From Bradyrhizobium semiaridum (GTDB lineage Bacteria; Pseudomonadota; Alphaproteobacteria; Rhizobiales; Xanthobacteraceae): a stretch of 64,000 nucleotides of DNA. The stretch's first letter is position 1; each line of letters opens with the position of its first letter. This document shows positions 44,439 through 52,954 of this stretch, piece after piece. The DNA lies in the NCBI RefSeq assembly GCF_020329505.1, contig NZ_JAGKJJ010000017.1, forward strand, positions 114,874 through 178,873. Reading direction: 5' to 3'. The notes below the pieces were generated by a model. The model ran no database searches and was not told where the DNA came from. It saw only the letters and a program-made list of their open reading frames with translations. The position numbers and the translations under genes are program-made.

Positions 44439-44771
44439 ATGAGCATCGAGCAATTCATCGACAACGAAGTGAAGTCGAACGACGTCGTGCTGTTCATGAA
44501 GGGCACGCCGCAATTCCCGCAGTGCGGCTTTTCCGGCCAGGTCGTGCAGATCCTCGACCACATCGGCGTCGGCTACAAGGGCCTCAACGTTCTCGAATCG
44601 GCCGAGCTGCGCAACGGCATCAAGGTCTATTCGAACTGGCCGACTATTCCGCAGCTCTATGTGAAGGGCGAGTTCGTCGGCGGTTGCGACATCATCCGCG
44701 AGATGTTCCAGGCCGGTGAATTGCAGCAGCTGTTCGCCGACAAGGGCATCCCGGTCGACGTTGCCGCCTGA
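44439..44771 (+). CDS. grxD: Monothiol glutaredoxin, Grx4 family
   Basis: A 110-residue CGFS-type glutaredoxin. The Cys is in FPQCGFSGQVV (about residue 29), and the glutathione-binding segments TIPQLYVKGEFVGGCDI and the IREMFQAGELQQL tail are intact. CGFS glutaredoxins carry [2Fe-2S] clusters and pair with BolA proteins; the candidate partner lies at 40312. The upstream gap 44155-44438 contains both the egtB promoter and a TATATA-like element at 44364-44370. Confidence 0.95.
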   Translation: MSIEQFIDNEVKSNDVVLFMKGTPQFPQCGFSGQVVQILDHIGVGYKGLNVLESAELRNGIKVYSNWPTIPQLYVKGEFVGGCDIIREMFQAGELQQLFADKGIPVDVAA

Positions 44772-44787
44772 TTCCGGCCGCCTGACC

Positions 44788-45333
44788 TTGTCCGCGCGCC
44801 AGATCGGCAAGGCACGGCTGGAAGCGATTGTTGCCGACATCACCACGTTGCGCGTTGACGCCATCGTCAACGCAGCCAATTCATCGCTGCTCGGCGGTGG
44901 CGGCGTCGACGGTGCGATCCATCGCGCCGCTGGGCCGGAGCTCTTGGCCGAGTGCCGTACGCTGAAGGGCTGCAAGACCGGCGATGCCAAGATCACGAAG
45001 GGATACCGGCTCCCGGCCAGGCACGTGATCCACGCCGTCGGTCCGATCTGGCACGGCGGTACGCAGAACGAGGATGCGCTGCTCGCCTCCTGCTATCGCC
45101 GCGGCATCGAGCTCTGCCAGGCCCATGGTCTGGGGTCGGTGGCATTTCCCGCCATTTCCACCGGCGTCTACCATTTTCCGCCCGATCGCGCCGCCGCTAT
45201 CGCGGTCAAGACCGTTGTCGACGCCCTGACGGCGGCTTCAGGCGTGACGCATGTCACCTTCTGCTGCTTCTCGGCGGCCAGCGGCCAACTGCACGCGGCC
45301 GAATTGGCCAACTTTGGCAGCCCTTGTGCCTGA
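44788..45333 (+). CDS. Macro domain protein, O-acetyl-ADP-ribose deacetylase type
   Basis: A macro-domain protein of about 181 residues. VDAIVNAANSSLLGGGGVDGAIHRAAG is the ADP-ribose-binding segment and FPAISTGVYHFPPDRAA the second loop, as in YmdB/MacroD enzymes that remove acetyl groups or ADP-ribose. The start is uncertain: no ATG is near, a TTG at 44788 fits the family N-terminus, and the frame stays open back to 44716 within grxD. It is 16 bases after the grxD stop, so it is probably translated from the same message. Confidence 0.85.
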   Translation: MSARQIGKARLEAIVADITTLRVDAIVNAANSSLLGGGGVDGAIHRAAGPELLAECRTLKGCKTGDAKITKGYRLPARHVIHAVGPIWHGGTQNEDALLASCYRRGIELCQAHGLGSVAFPAISTGVYHFPPDRAAAIAVKTVVDALTAASGVTHVTFCCFSAASGQLHAAELANFGSPCA

Positions 45334-45379
45334 TGCCGCGGCGGCTACACTTCCCCGTGATCACCGGAGGGGGAGTTTC

Positions 45380-46660
45380 ATGAATTCATTTCGATTGCTG
45401 TGCGCCGCGGCGGTTGGCGCGGTGCTCCTGGCCGCGCCCATGGCGCGGGCCGAGGGCACCTACGAAATTCCGGCAGGTGCGCATTTCAACAAGGACAAGC
45501 TCGCCAGGATCGGCGAGTTTTTCAAGAACGAGGTCGCGACCGGCAAGATCCCCGGTGCGATCGTGCTGATCCAGCAGCACGGGAAGCCGGTTTATCACGA
45601 ATTCTTCGGCGTGCAGGACGTCGTCAGCAAGGCGCCGATGACCGACAAGACCATCTTCCGCCTGGCGTCGATGACCAAGGCGATCACCGCCGTGGTGTCG
45701 ATGCAGCTGTTGCAGGACGGCAAGTACAAGCTCGACGATCCCGTTTCGAAATACATTCCCTCCTTTGCCAACATGAAGGTCGGGGTCGAGAAGAAGGCCG
45801 ACGACGGCAGCAAGACGCTTGACCTCGTGCCGCTGAAACGGCCGATCACGATCAAGGATCTGATGACGCATACGTCGGGCGTGACCTATGGCTTCTACGG
45901 CGACAGCCTGGTCCGCAAGGCCTACAAGGAAGCCAATATCTATGCCGGCGATTTCGATCTTGCCGAGTTCGCCGAGCGGATCGCCAAACTGCCGCTGCAC
46001 AACCAGCCCGGCGAGCTCTGGCAATACGGCCATTCCACCGACATCCTGGCGCGGGTGATGGAGATCGCTGCCGGCAAGCCGCTGCTTGCGATCGAGCGCG
46101 AGCATCTGCTTGATCCGCTCGGGATGAACGACACCCGCTTCTTCGTCACGGATCCCGAGAAGCAGAAGCTGATGGCCGAGCCGATGCCCAATGACAGCGA
46201 CTTCCGGGTCGGCCGGGTCAACGATCCGACCAAGGTCAAGAAATGGGAATCCGCCTCCGGCGGCATGGTCTCGACCATGGCGGACTATTCGCGCTTCGCG
46301 CAGATGCTGCTCAACGGCGGCACTTACGACGGCAAGACCTATCTGACGCCGGAGACGTTCAAGCTGCTGACGACCGACTATGTCGGGCCCGACTCCGGGG
46401 TCGAGCGCGACTATTTCTATTTTCCCGGCGACGGGTTCGGCTTCGGGCTCGGGATCGCGGTGCGGACCGATCCGGGCAACGCGAAGCCGCCGCCGCCCGG
46501 CAACCTCGGCGAGCTGAAATGGGACGGCGCCAGCGGCTGCTATTTCGTGATTGACCGCAAGCAGGACATGTTCTTCATCCTGCTGGAGCAGACGCCGACC
46601 GAGCGTCAGCGCATCCAGCGGACGTTGAAGCTGCTGGTCTATGAAGCCATGGAGAATTAA
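45380..46660 (+). CDS. Secreted serine hydrolase (beta-lactamase class C/esterase fold) 1
   Basis: A 426-residue protein with a signal peptide (residues 1-24, ending ARA-EGT). The catalytic Ser-x-x-Lys is in RLASMTKAITAV (about residue 92). A Tyr follows in LWQYGHSTD (the YxN position is replaced by YGHS), and a WDGASGCY segment lies near the C-terminus. Class C-like folds include beta-lactamases, esterases and D-aminopeptidases; the YGHS form is usual among esterases. GGAGGGGGAGTTTC precedes the ATG. A similar gene follows after 65 bases, so this is a tandem duplicate pair. Confidence 0.9.
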   Translation: MNSFRLLCAAAVGAVLLAAPMARAEGTYEIPAGAHFNKDKLARIGEFFKNEVATGKIPGAIVLIQQHGKPVYHEFFGVQDVVSKAPMTDKTIFRLASMTKAITAVVSMQLLQDGKYKLDDPVSKYIPSFANMKVGVEKKADDGSKTLDLVPLKRPITIKDLMTHTSGVTYGFYGDSLVRKAYKEANIYAGDFDLAEFAERIAKLPLHNQPGELWQYGHSTDILARVMEIAAGKPLLAIEREHLLDPLGMNDTRFFVTDPEKQKLMAEPMPNDSDFRVGRVNDPTKVKKWESASGGMVSTMADYSRFAQMLLNGGTYDGKTYLTPETFKLLTTDYVGPDSGVERDYFYFPGDGFGFGLGIAVRTDPGNAKPPPPGNLGELKWDGASGCYFVIDRKQDMFFILLEQTPTERQRIQRTLKLLVYEAMEN

Positions 46661-46714
46661 AGCGGTTTCGAGCGCAGTGGATGCCGGTTCGCGTGAAGAA
46701 AACGCCTCAAAACA
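46660..46714 (+). repeat. Short dispersed element (GGTTCGCGTGAAGAAAACGC family), copy 2
   Basis: It matches the 21494-21546 element, including GGTTCGCGTGAAGAAAACGC. Its left edge touches the stop codon of the first serine hydrolase, and its interior keeps the second gene's frame open from 46681, which would give a false longer N-terminus. Confidence 0.82.
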
Positions 46715-46725
46715 GAGGACTCGAC

Positions 46726-47988
46726 ATGCGTGGGTGCCGCGCGGTCGTCGCGGCACTCGTGCTCGCGCTCGGCGCAACAGGTGCGAAGGGTGAAGGCGAG
46801 AAGCGTGCCCCGCACAGCTTCTCGCCGGAAGGATTGGCGAAGGTCTCGGACTACATCAGGAACGAGATCGCAACCGGGAAGATTCCCGGCGCGATCCTTC
46901 TGCTGCAGCAGCACGGCAAGCCGGTCTACTACGAGAAGTTCGGCGTGCGCGACATCGCGACCGAATTCTCGATGAGCGCGGACACCATCTTCCGCCTCTA
47001 TTCGATGTCGAAGCCGATCACCACGGTCACGGCGATGATGCTGGTCGAGGAGGGCAAGCTCGCCCTCAGCGATCCGGTCTCGAAATACATTCCGGCCTTT
47101 GCCGACATGAAGGTCGCAGCGGACAGGCGCGGCGAGGACGGCAAGCCGGTGATGACGCTGGAGCCGCTCAAGCGTCCCGTCACTATCGAAGACCTGATGC
47201 GCCACACCGCCGGGCTGCCTTACGGCTATTACGGCGGCGGCCTCGTCAACAAGGCCTATGCGGATGCCGGCCTGTTCAAGAACGATCCCAGCAACGCCGA
47301 ACTGGTGGCGCGCATCGCGGCGCTGCCGCTGGCCGAGCAGCCCGGCACGCAGTGGGACTACGGTCATTCCACCGACGTGCTCGGCCGCATCATCGAGGTC
47401 ATTACCGGGAAATCGCTGTTCGAGTTCGAGAAGGAGCGGCTGCTCGGCCCACTCGGCATGAACGACACCGCATACTATGTCGCGGACCGCGCGAAATGGC
47501 CGCTGATCGCGGAGCCGATGCCGAAGGATCGCGTCATCAGTCCCGTCGCCGAGGTCCGCGATCCCCGAAAGCCGCTGCGATGGGAATCCGGCGGCGGCGG
47601 ACTGGTCGGCACGATCGGCGACTACGCGCGCTTTGCGCAGATGCTGCTGAACGGCGGCACCTATGACGGCAAGCGCTATCTGAAGGCTGAGACCATCGCG
47701 CTGATGACGTCGGATCATATCGGCCCCGAGACCGGTGTGGTGCGCGATCAGAACTTCTATCCGGGTCCGAATTCGGGCTTCGGCCTCGGCTTTGCCATCC
47801 GCACTTCGGTGCCGCCGAACACGGACTGGCCGGTCGGCGAATATCGCTGGGACGGCGTCGCTGGCACGTTCTTCTTCATCGATCCCCAGGATGACCTGTT
47901 CGGAATCCTGATGATGCAGACGCCGACGCAGCGCGGCCGGATCCAGCTCGAACTCAAGACGCTGATCTATCAGGCGATGGGACGGTAG
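46726..47988 (+). CDS. Secreted serine hydrolase (beta-lactamase class C/esterase fold) 2
   Basis: A 420-residue paralogue of the preceding protein. From the start chosen here (MRGCRAVVAALVLALGATGA) it has a signal peptide; the in-frame ATG at 46681 lies in a dispersed repeat and would spoil it. The Ser-x-x-Lys is in RLYSMSKPITTV (about residue 90), the Tyr segment in WDYGHSTDVLG and the late motif is RWDGVAGTFFF. AGAGGACTCGAC precedes the ATG. The two copies are clearly related but far from identical, so this duplication is old. Confidence 0.9.
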   Translation: MRGCRAVVAALVLALGATGAKGEGEKRAPHSFSPEGLAKVSDYIRNEIATGKIPGAILLLQQHGKPVYYEKFGVRDIATEFSMSADTIFRLYSMSKPITTVTAMMLVEEGKLALSDPVSKYIPAFADMKVAADRRGEDGKPVMTLEPLKRPVTIEDLMRHTAGLPYGYYGGGLVNKAYADAGLFKNDPSNAELVARIAALPLAEQPGTQWDYGHSTDVLGRIIEVITGKSLFEFEKERLLGPLGMNDTAYYVADRAKWPLIAEPMPKDRVISPVAEVRDPRKPLRWESGGGGLVGTIGDYARFAQMLLNGGTYDGKRYLKAETIALMTSDHIGPETGVVRDQNFYPGPNSGFGLGFAIRTSVPPNTDWPVGEYRWDGVAGTFFFIDPQDDLFGILMMQTPTQRGRIQLELKTLIYQAMGR

Positions 47989-48175
47989 AGGCGTGGGGTG
48001 ACCGATCGTTCATCGCCAGGCGTTGGCGTAAGCCACGCTCCAGGCAGAGGAAATCAATCCCGGTTGTGACGGCATTGGCCCAAAATTAACATCGGTTGTG
48101 GGACGAGCCCATTCGCTAAGAGATTGCAAACGGCATTCGTCCGATGCTGGCCCGATCCACATTCGGAGGTGTCAC

Positions 48176-48721
48176 ATGGACGCCAGACTCATTTCCACGC
48201 TGGGCGCTCTAGGTCTGGCCGGCGGCTACATCGCCTACGATGCATCGAACTCCGATCCGACGATTTATCCCTATTCCAGGCAGCAGGCCCAGACCATGCT
48301 GGTGGCTGCGAAGACCACTCTTCCAAGGCGAGACAACAGCGGGCAGATCGAGATCTGGAGCACCGGCCGCTCGAGCAAGGGCGTCATGCTCAACATGAAA
48401 TATTCAAGCCGCGCGCCGCTGATCACGTGCGACGTCGCGATCACGGATGCCGGGCCCGACAAAGTCCGCGTCGTTCCGGATTGCGGCGCTGATCCGAAGC
48501 AGGAGTCCGCGATAAATCGGACGTCCAATGAACTACGCGTTCCCATGTTCGCAGAGCATGTCGAGGCGACGCTCAACAAGCGAGAATTCAGCCGAGAGCG
48601 GGTCAGCCGGAAGGAAGTTGCGATCACGTTCAAGAATCTGAACGAAATGCAGAAGGAAGCGCTGCAAACATATGCCGATGAGCAGCGATTGCTGCACGAC
48701 GCGTATTCTACGAAGCGGTAA
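48176..48721 (+). CDS. Hypothetical protein, possibly exported
   Basis: A 181-residue protein that I do not recognise. A hydrophobic stretch (LISTLGALGLAGGYIAY, residues 5-21) could be an anchor or uncleaved signal. The rest is a mixed region with two Cys (ITCDVAIT and PDCGAD) and a charged helical C-terminus (KNLNEMQKEALQTYADEQRLL). GGAGGT lies five bases before the ATG. It stands alone between the second serine hydrolase gene and a palindromic element. Confidence 0.75.
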   Translation: MDARLISTLGALGLAGGYIAYDASNSDPTIYPYSRQQAQTMLVAAKTTLPRRDNSGQIEIWSTGRSSKGVMLNMKYSSRAPLITCDVAITDAGPDKVRVVPDCGADPKQESAINRTSNELRVPMFAEHVEATLNKREFSRERVSRKEVAITFKNLNEMQKEALQTYADEQRLLHDAYSTKR

Positions 48722-48740
48722 GGCTGGTTTTCGCACGTGC

Positions 48741-48811
48741 GTAGCCCGGATGGAGCGCAGCGTAATCTGGGACAGCATCCCGGATTGCGCTTCGCTCCAT
48801 CCGCGCTACAG
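48741..48811. repeat. GTAGCCCGGATGGA-family palindromic element
   Basis: GTAGCCCGGATGGAGCGCAGC at the left pairs with GCTTCGCTCCATCCGCGCTAC at the right. It separates the hypothetical gene from the convergent threonine-aldolase-like gene. Confidence 0.82.
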
Positions 48812-48815
48812 GACG

Positions 48816-49883
48816 TCACGCCCCGCGCACGATGTCCCTGACGTGGCCGATTGCCTCCTCGATCATTGCAGCTGTGACGTCGAGATGGGTGCAGGCTCTG
48901 ATTCTGCCGTCCATCATCGCCAGCGCCACGCCGCGCTTGCGCAGCTCGGTGACCATCTTCTCGCCGGGCACACCGGCTCCGTCGGGCTTGAAGAACACGA
49001 GGTTGGTCTCGGGCGTCTGCACCGTGATGCCGTTGATCTGCGACAAGCCGCGCGCCAGTGCGCGCGCATTGGCGTGGTCGTCGGCGAGGCGGTCGACGTG
49101 ATGGTCGAGCGCATGGATGCAAGCGGCAGCCGCGACACCGGACTGCCGCATCGAGCCGCCGAGCCGCTGCTTCCAGCGCCAGACGTCATCGATGAAGGCG
49201 CGCGTGCCGGCGATCACGCCGCCGATCGGCGCGCCCAATCCCTTCGAGAAATCCATCCAGGCCGAATCCCAGCCCGCCGTCATGTCGCGCGGCGAGATGC
49301 CCGAGGCGACGGTGGCGTTGAGCAGCCGCGCGCCGTCCATGTGGGTGGCAAGGCCATGCGCCTTCGCGATGCTCGCGATCTCGTCGAGCGCGGCCTTCTT
49401 CCAGATCGTGCCGCCGCCGATATTGGCGGTCTGCTCGACGCTGACCAGCACCTGCGGCGGCTGGTAGCGGGTGCGCGGATGCAGCGCGGCGCGGAACGTC
49501 TCCGGCGCGAACTGGCCGTCATCGCCCGGCAGCGGCGTGATCTGGAAGCCACCCAGCGCGGCATGCGCGCCGCCCTCGCGGGCAATGATATGCGCGGTCG
49601 CATGCGCCAGGATCTCGTCGCCGGGGCGGCAATAGGCCAGCGTCGCGGCGACGTTGCACATCGTGCCCGAGGGCATGAAGACGGCCGCCTCCTTGCCGAG
49701 CAGGTCGGCAACGCGGGCGTTGAGCTCGTTGGTGGTCGGATCGTCGCCGACCTGCTCGTCGCCGACCTCCGCGCGCGCCATCGCCTCGCGCATCGCCGGC
49801 GTCGGCCTGGTCTGCGTGTCCGACAACAGGTTGATGCGGACGGCGGGAGCCTTCGGATCGGGCGGGGCAGGGGTGTAGTGCAT
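48816..49883 (-). CDS. Low-specificity L-threonine aldolase-like PLP enzyme
   Basis: A 355-residue fold-type I PLP enzyme of the beta-eliminating lyase/threonine aldolase group, cleaving threonine-like beta-hydroxy amino acids to glycine and aldehyde. The PLP Lys is in WMDFSKGLGAPIG (about residue 211), with THMDGARLLNA for the Asp that contacts the cofactor and MPSGTMCNVAATLAY near the N-terminus. GAGAGAGA precedes the ATG. Whether it prefers L-threonine or L-allo-threonine cannot be read from the sequence. Confidence 0.9.
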   Translation of the reverse strand: MHYTPAPPDPKAPAVRINLLSDTQTRPTPAMREAMARAEVGDEQVGDDPTTNELNARVADLLGKEAAVFMPSGTMCNVAATLAYCRPGDEILAHATAHIIAREGGAHAALGGFQITPLPGDDGQFAPETFRAALHPRTRYQPPQVLVSVEQTANIGGGTIWKKAALDEIASIAKAHGLATHMDGARLLNATVASGISPRDMTAGWDSAWMDFSKGLGAPIGGVIAGTRAFIDDVWRWKQRLGGSMRQSGVAAAACIHALDHHVDRLADDHANARALARGLSQINGITVQTPETNLVFFKPDGAGVPGEKMVTELRKRGVALAMMDGRIRACTHLDVTAAMIEEAIGHVRDIVRGA

Positions 49884-49925
49884 GAGGTCTCTCTCGTTCG
49901 GTGTGCGCGGACTTTAGCCAAACAA

Positions 49926-49952
49926 AAAGGCCCCGGCAAAACCGGGGCCTTT
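49926..49952 (-). terminator. Rho-independent terminator of rpsD
   Basis: An 11-bp perfect stem (AAAGGCCCCGG and its complement, 5-base loop) sits 23 bases after the rpsD stop. On the minus strand it is followed by TTGTTTGG after the AAAGGCC/GGCCTTT ends, giving a T-rich tail. Confidence 0.85.
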
Positions 49953-49975
49953 CAATCTCGCAATACTTGTCACGA

Positions 49976-50593
49976 TCAGCGCGAATAGAATTCGACGATC
50001 AGATGCGGCTCCATCTGCACCGGGAACGGCACGTCGGAGAGGCCGGGGATGCGCGCGAACTTCGCGGTCATCTTGCTGTGGTCGACCTCGATGAAGTCGG
50101 GCACGTCGCGCTCCGGCAGCTGGCTCGCTTCCAGCACGGTGGCGAGCTGCTTGGAGGCTTCCTTGACCTCGATGATGTCGCCGACCCGCAGCATGTAGCT
50201 GCCGATGTTGACCTTGCGGCCGTTCACCTTGACGTGGCCGTGGTTGATGAACTGGCGCGCCGCGAACATGGTCGAGACGAACTTCGAGCGATAGACCACG
50301 GTGTCGAGACGGCGCTCGAGCAGGCCGATCAGGTTCTCGCCGGTGTCGCCCTTGAGGCGGCTGGCCTCGACATAGATGCCGTGGAACTGGCGCTCGGAAA
50401 TGTTGGCGTAGTAGCCCTTGAGCTTCTGCTTGGCGCGCAGCTGCACGCCGAAGTCGGAGAGCTTGCCCTTGCGGCGCTGGCCGTGCTGGCCGGGGCCGTA
50501 TTCCCTGCGGTTCACGGGGCTCTTCGGGCGGCCCCAGATATTCTGGCCCATGCGGCGATCGATCTTGTACTTCGCCTCACTACGCTTTGTCAT
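49976..50593 (-). CDS. rpsD: 30S ribosomal protein S4
   Basis: A 205-residue S4, a primary 16S rRNA-binding protein that starts small-subunit assembly. The N-terminal part (KRSEAKYKIDRRMGQNIWGRPKSPVNRREYGPGQHGQRRKG) and the S4 RNA-binding domain (LIGLLERRLDTVVYRSKFVSTMFAARQFINHGHVKVNGRKV) are intact. GAGGACC precedes the ATG. It is a single-gene unit, not in the alpha operon, as is usual in rhizobia. Confidence 0.98.
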   Translation of the reverse strand: MTKRSEAKYKIDRRMGQNIWGRPKSPVNRREYGPGQHGQRRKGKLSDFGVQLRAKQKLKGYYANISERQFHGIYVEASRLKGDTGENLIGLLERRLDTVVYRSKFVSTMFAARQFINHGHVKVNGRKVNIGSYMLRVGDIIEVKEASKQLATVLEASQLPERDVPDFIEVDHSKMTAKFARIPGLSDVPFPVQMEPHLIVEFYSR

Positions 50594-51087
50594 CGCGGTC
50601 CTCTTTGGATAGCCGTCGCGAACAGCGCCGGCGTTTTGTCAGTTTCAGGTTGAGGAGACGCGCCCTCCTGTGTACCGGCCAAAAGGCCTGTACCGACAGA
50701 TCCGCCTCGAAAGCTCGAGGACGAACCACGGGTCGCGAAACGCATCGCGGGCCGAAACCGGCCCGCGAGCAAGGGTGGTCTTAAGGACAAAGCACGGCCC
50801 TGTCAAACGAAACGACCGGCTTTTTCGGCTGTTTAGCGGGCAAAATGGCAGTTTTCGCCCGCAGGACCGGTTCCCGAGCGCCCGAACCCGCCGGATGCCG
50901 GTTTGCCGGGTGAGATCCGGGAAATCCTGCAGATCGGTGGTTGGCGGGCTAGGAAACTTCAGCGTTGAAGTTTGTTGAGGCGGTGGGCCTAGGATCCCTG
51001 ATCCGGGCCTGCACGGTCCTCGCCACAGCCCCCAACCCCCAAGGGCGGGACCGTGCCCCGGACAGGGCCGGGACCACGGAGATTTCC
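50594..51087. other. Intergenic region upstream of rpsD
   Basis: About 490 bases between the divergent rpsD gene and the small exported protein gene. Open frames here have poor composition and no ribosome sites, and I see no credible gene. The rpsD promoter and any autoregulatory leader must be in the left part. The right part holds GC-rich sequence without a listed repeat. Confidence 0.4.
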
Positions 51088-51315
51088 ATGATGAAGCTCG
51101 TTGCGATTGCCACCTTTGTGCTGATCGGCGGCCAAGCCTTCGCTGGGGAAACTGGCCCGCTTCCGCAGGCCGGGATGGAGCGGCCGGAAAACACCAATGG
51201 CGCCACGGAAAAGGGTTCGATGGATACCACCGGCATGAACGTTAACCGCGCCAACAAGTCCGAGAAGGACAAGGCCAGCCGGGAGCAGCGGAAGAACGGC
51301 GATGCGAAGAAGTAG
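51088..51315 (+). CDS. Small exported hypothetical protein
   Basis: A 75-residue protein with a clear signal peptide (MMKLVAIATFVLIGGQAFA, cleaved before GET). The mature part of about 56 residues is hydrophilic, rich in Asn, Lys, Glu, with no Cys and probably disordered (NVNRANKSEKDKASREQRKNG). GGAGATTTCC precedes the ATG at 51088. The family is unknown to me; similar small exported proteins occur in Bradyrhizobium. Confidence 0.75.
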   Translation: MMKLVAIATFVLIGGQAFAGETGPLPQAGMERPENTNGATEKGSMDTTGMNVNRANKSEKDKASREQRKNGDAKK

Positions 51316-51349
51316 GTGACCGCGCATTCACGCCGTCAGGTCCGTGGCT

Positions 51350-51520
51350 TCAGCGCTTCGGGCCTTGCCCTCCCGGCTCGGATGTCCCGCGCGCCGGGTC
51401 ATCCGTGGGCACGGCGGCTTCCACGAATTGCAGCACAAGTTTCCGCTTGTCGGGATCCTTAATCTTCGAGAATGCCCGAATGAGTCGCAGTGTCTCGAGT
51501 TCTGCGAGAAAGTCCGTCAT
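51350..51520 (-). CDS. Small hypothetical protein, coupled to the gene upstream
   Basis: A 56-residue open frame, MTDFLAELETLRLIRAFSKI onward, then KDPDKRKLVLQFVEAAVP and a Gly/Pro-rich tail. Its ATG overlaps the TGA of the upstream gene (ATGA, 51517-51520), a classic sign of translational coupling, which supports it as a real gene despite its size. The helical N-terminus resembles small proteins seen in alphaproteobacteria, but I cannot name a function. Confidence 0.7.
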   Translation of the reverse strand: MTDFLAELETLRLIRAFSKIKDPDKRKLVLQFVEAAVPTDDPARGTSEPGGQGPKR

Positions 51521-51735
51521 GACGCTTCTGGTGCGATCTCGGGACGGGCCAGCGCCGCTTCGATGAGATCGACCTCCTCCTGGAGCGTATCGATCACGGT
51601 CGACGGGTGGAAGCCGGCGCCGCTGCGCATCAGGGTCTCCTGCAGCAGCCGCCTGCGATGATCTCTGATGTTCTCGAGCGCGCGGCGATCCTTCAGAGAC
51701 ACGTATCCCGCGATGATCTGTTCTATGGCCTTCAT
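51517..51735 (-). CDS. Small hypothetical helical protein
   Basis: A 72-residue protein predicted to be almost all helix: AIEQIIAGYVSLKDRRALENIRDHRRRLLQETLM, a GAGFHPSTV turn, then QEEVDLIEAALARPEIA. It has no Cys and no membrane segment. It overlaps the following 56-residue gene by four bases, forming a two-gene unit. The size and coupling recall small regulatory or toxin-antitoxin pairs, but no known toxin or DNA-binding motif is visible, so that is only a possibility. Confidence 0.72.
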   Translation of the reverse strand: MKAIEQIIAGYVSLKDRRALENIRDHRRRLLQETLMRSGAGFHPSTVIDTLQEEVDLIEAALARPEIAPEAS

Positions 51736-51909
51736 CTCAAATGCTCTTCAAAATAGTAAGGTACTGGAATCGCAGTATTAAAGCGGCCAAATCTCGCCCT
51801 CGCAAGGGGGCGGACGGTCCGTAGAAATCGGGAGGCGGCCATCCCGGATCGCGCTGCGCCTATCCGGGCGAGGCGTGCCAAGCCGTGAGTGCGAGGCGGT
51901 TGCGGCCGT

Positions 51910-52686
51910 TCACCGGCGGATGCCAGCGAACGCCGCTGCTATTCCACGCTGGAACAGCGACCAGTCGAAGCCGAGCGCGAGCGCAAGGTAGCCGCGGTCG
52001 ATCATCGCGTTCGCCTGCTCGGCCGTGCGGGCGACGCCGCCGATCGCCACGCCACTTCGCATGATGCCGTCCTCGGCACGCTGCATCAGCGCGACCACCT
52101 CGGGATCGTCGGGCAGGCCGCGCTTGTTGATTGAGGTGGCGAGGTCGCCGGGGCCGATCACCGCGAGGTCGATACCGGGTGTGGCCATGATCTCGTCGAT
52201 GCGATTCACCGCCTCGACATGCTCGATCGTGACCATGCAGATCATGTCGTCGTCGGCGGTCGCCATGTAGTCGTTCATCGAGACGCCCCAGCGGAACGGG
52301 GCGTGGAACGGGCCCCACAGCCGCTCGCCCTGCGGCGGGTAGCGCACGCTGCGCACCGCCTTCGCGGCCTCCTCCGCGTTGCAGACCATCGGAAAGTTGA
52401 TGCCGAGCGCGCCGATGTCCATCGGTGCCTTGGCGAGGTGCGGCTCGTTGGCCGCGATCCGCACCATCGGCACGCAGGGCGTGCCTGAGGTGGCGACGAT
52501 CATCGCATGCGCGGTGGAAAGCTCGATGGGGCCATGCTCCAGGTCGACGATGATCCAGTCCAGCGACTGCGCCATGATCTGCACGGTCTGGATGCTCGGG
52601 ATCGTCGCGATCGCGCCGAAGGTCGGGCGCTTCTCGCGCCACTGTTGTCGCAAGCGGTTGAGCGGCGTCAGCGATGCTGAGGTCAA
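51910..52686 (-). CDS. HpcH/HpaI aldolase/citrate lyase family protein
   Basis: A 258-residue TIM-barrel aldolase of the HpcH/HpaI family, which cleaves or forms 2-keto-3-deoxy-type hydroxyacids with pyruvate. Motifs: TFGAIATIPSIQTVQIMAQSLDWIIVDLEHGPIE, MVRIAANEP, GINFPMVCNAEEAAKAV and DLAVIGPGDLATSI. I chose TTG at 52686 because GGGAGG lies six bases before it; ATG at 52734 would add 16 residues (MNACSSPHSP...) and has no such site. The substrate cannot be read from sequence. Confidence 0.85.
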   Translation of the reverse strand: MTSASLTPLNRLRQQWREKRPTFGAIATIPSIQTVQIMAQSLDWIIVDLEHGPIELSTAHAMIVATSGTPCVPMVRIAANEPHLAKAPMDIGALGINFPMVCNAEEAAKAVRSVRYPPQGERLWGPFHAPFRWGVSMNDYMATADDDMICMVTIEHVEAVNRIDEIMATPGIDLAVIGPGDLATSINKRGLPDDPEVVALMQRAEDGIMRSGVAIGGVARTAEQANAMIDRGYLALALGFDWSLFQRGIAAAFAGIRR

Positions 52687-52954
52687 GGCGGTCCTCCCGT
52701 CGGCGGGCGAATGCGGGCTGGAGCATGCATTCATAGCCGTTCGCCTTGCAGGGGCAAAGCGGACAGTCGCCGGGATCGGCTGTCATCGGCAGGCTGGTGG
52801 ACCGTAGCGGCGATGCCGAGCGCGCGTTGAGGCCGCGGCATTGTGGTATGCCGCAACATCAACGGGCGCGACACAGCGGTGGCGTGCCTGGAGAGGATCG
52901 CCACCGCTGCGCTAGCGGGAACGGGCTATCGCCGGTGCAGATCAGGCGACCCGC

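Noticed and set aside
50670..50978. Plus-strand open frame of 102 codons upstream of the small exported protein
   Set aside because: No ribosome site and Arg/Ser-rich composition without recognisable features; it lies in the rpsD promoter region.
51344..51661. Plus-strand open frame of 105 codons
   Set aside because: It is antisense to the coupled small genes at 51350-51735, which have better start and overlap evidence.
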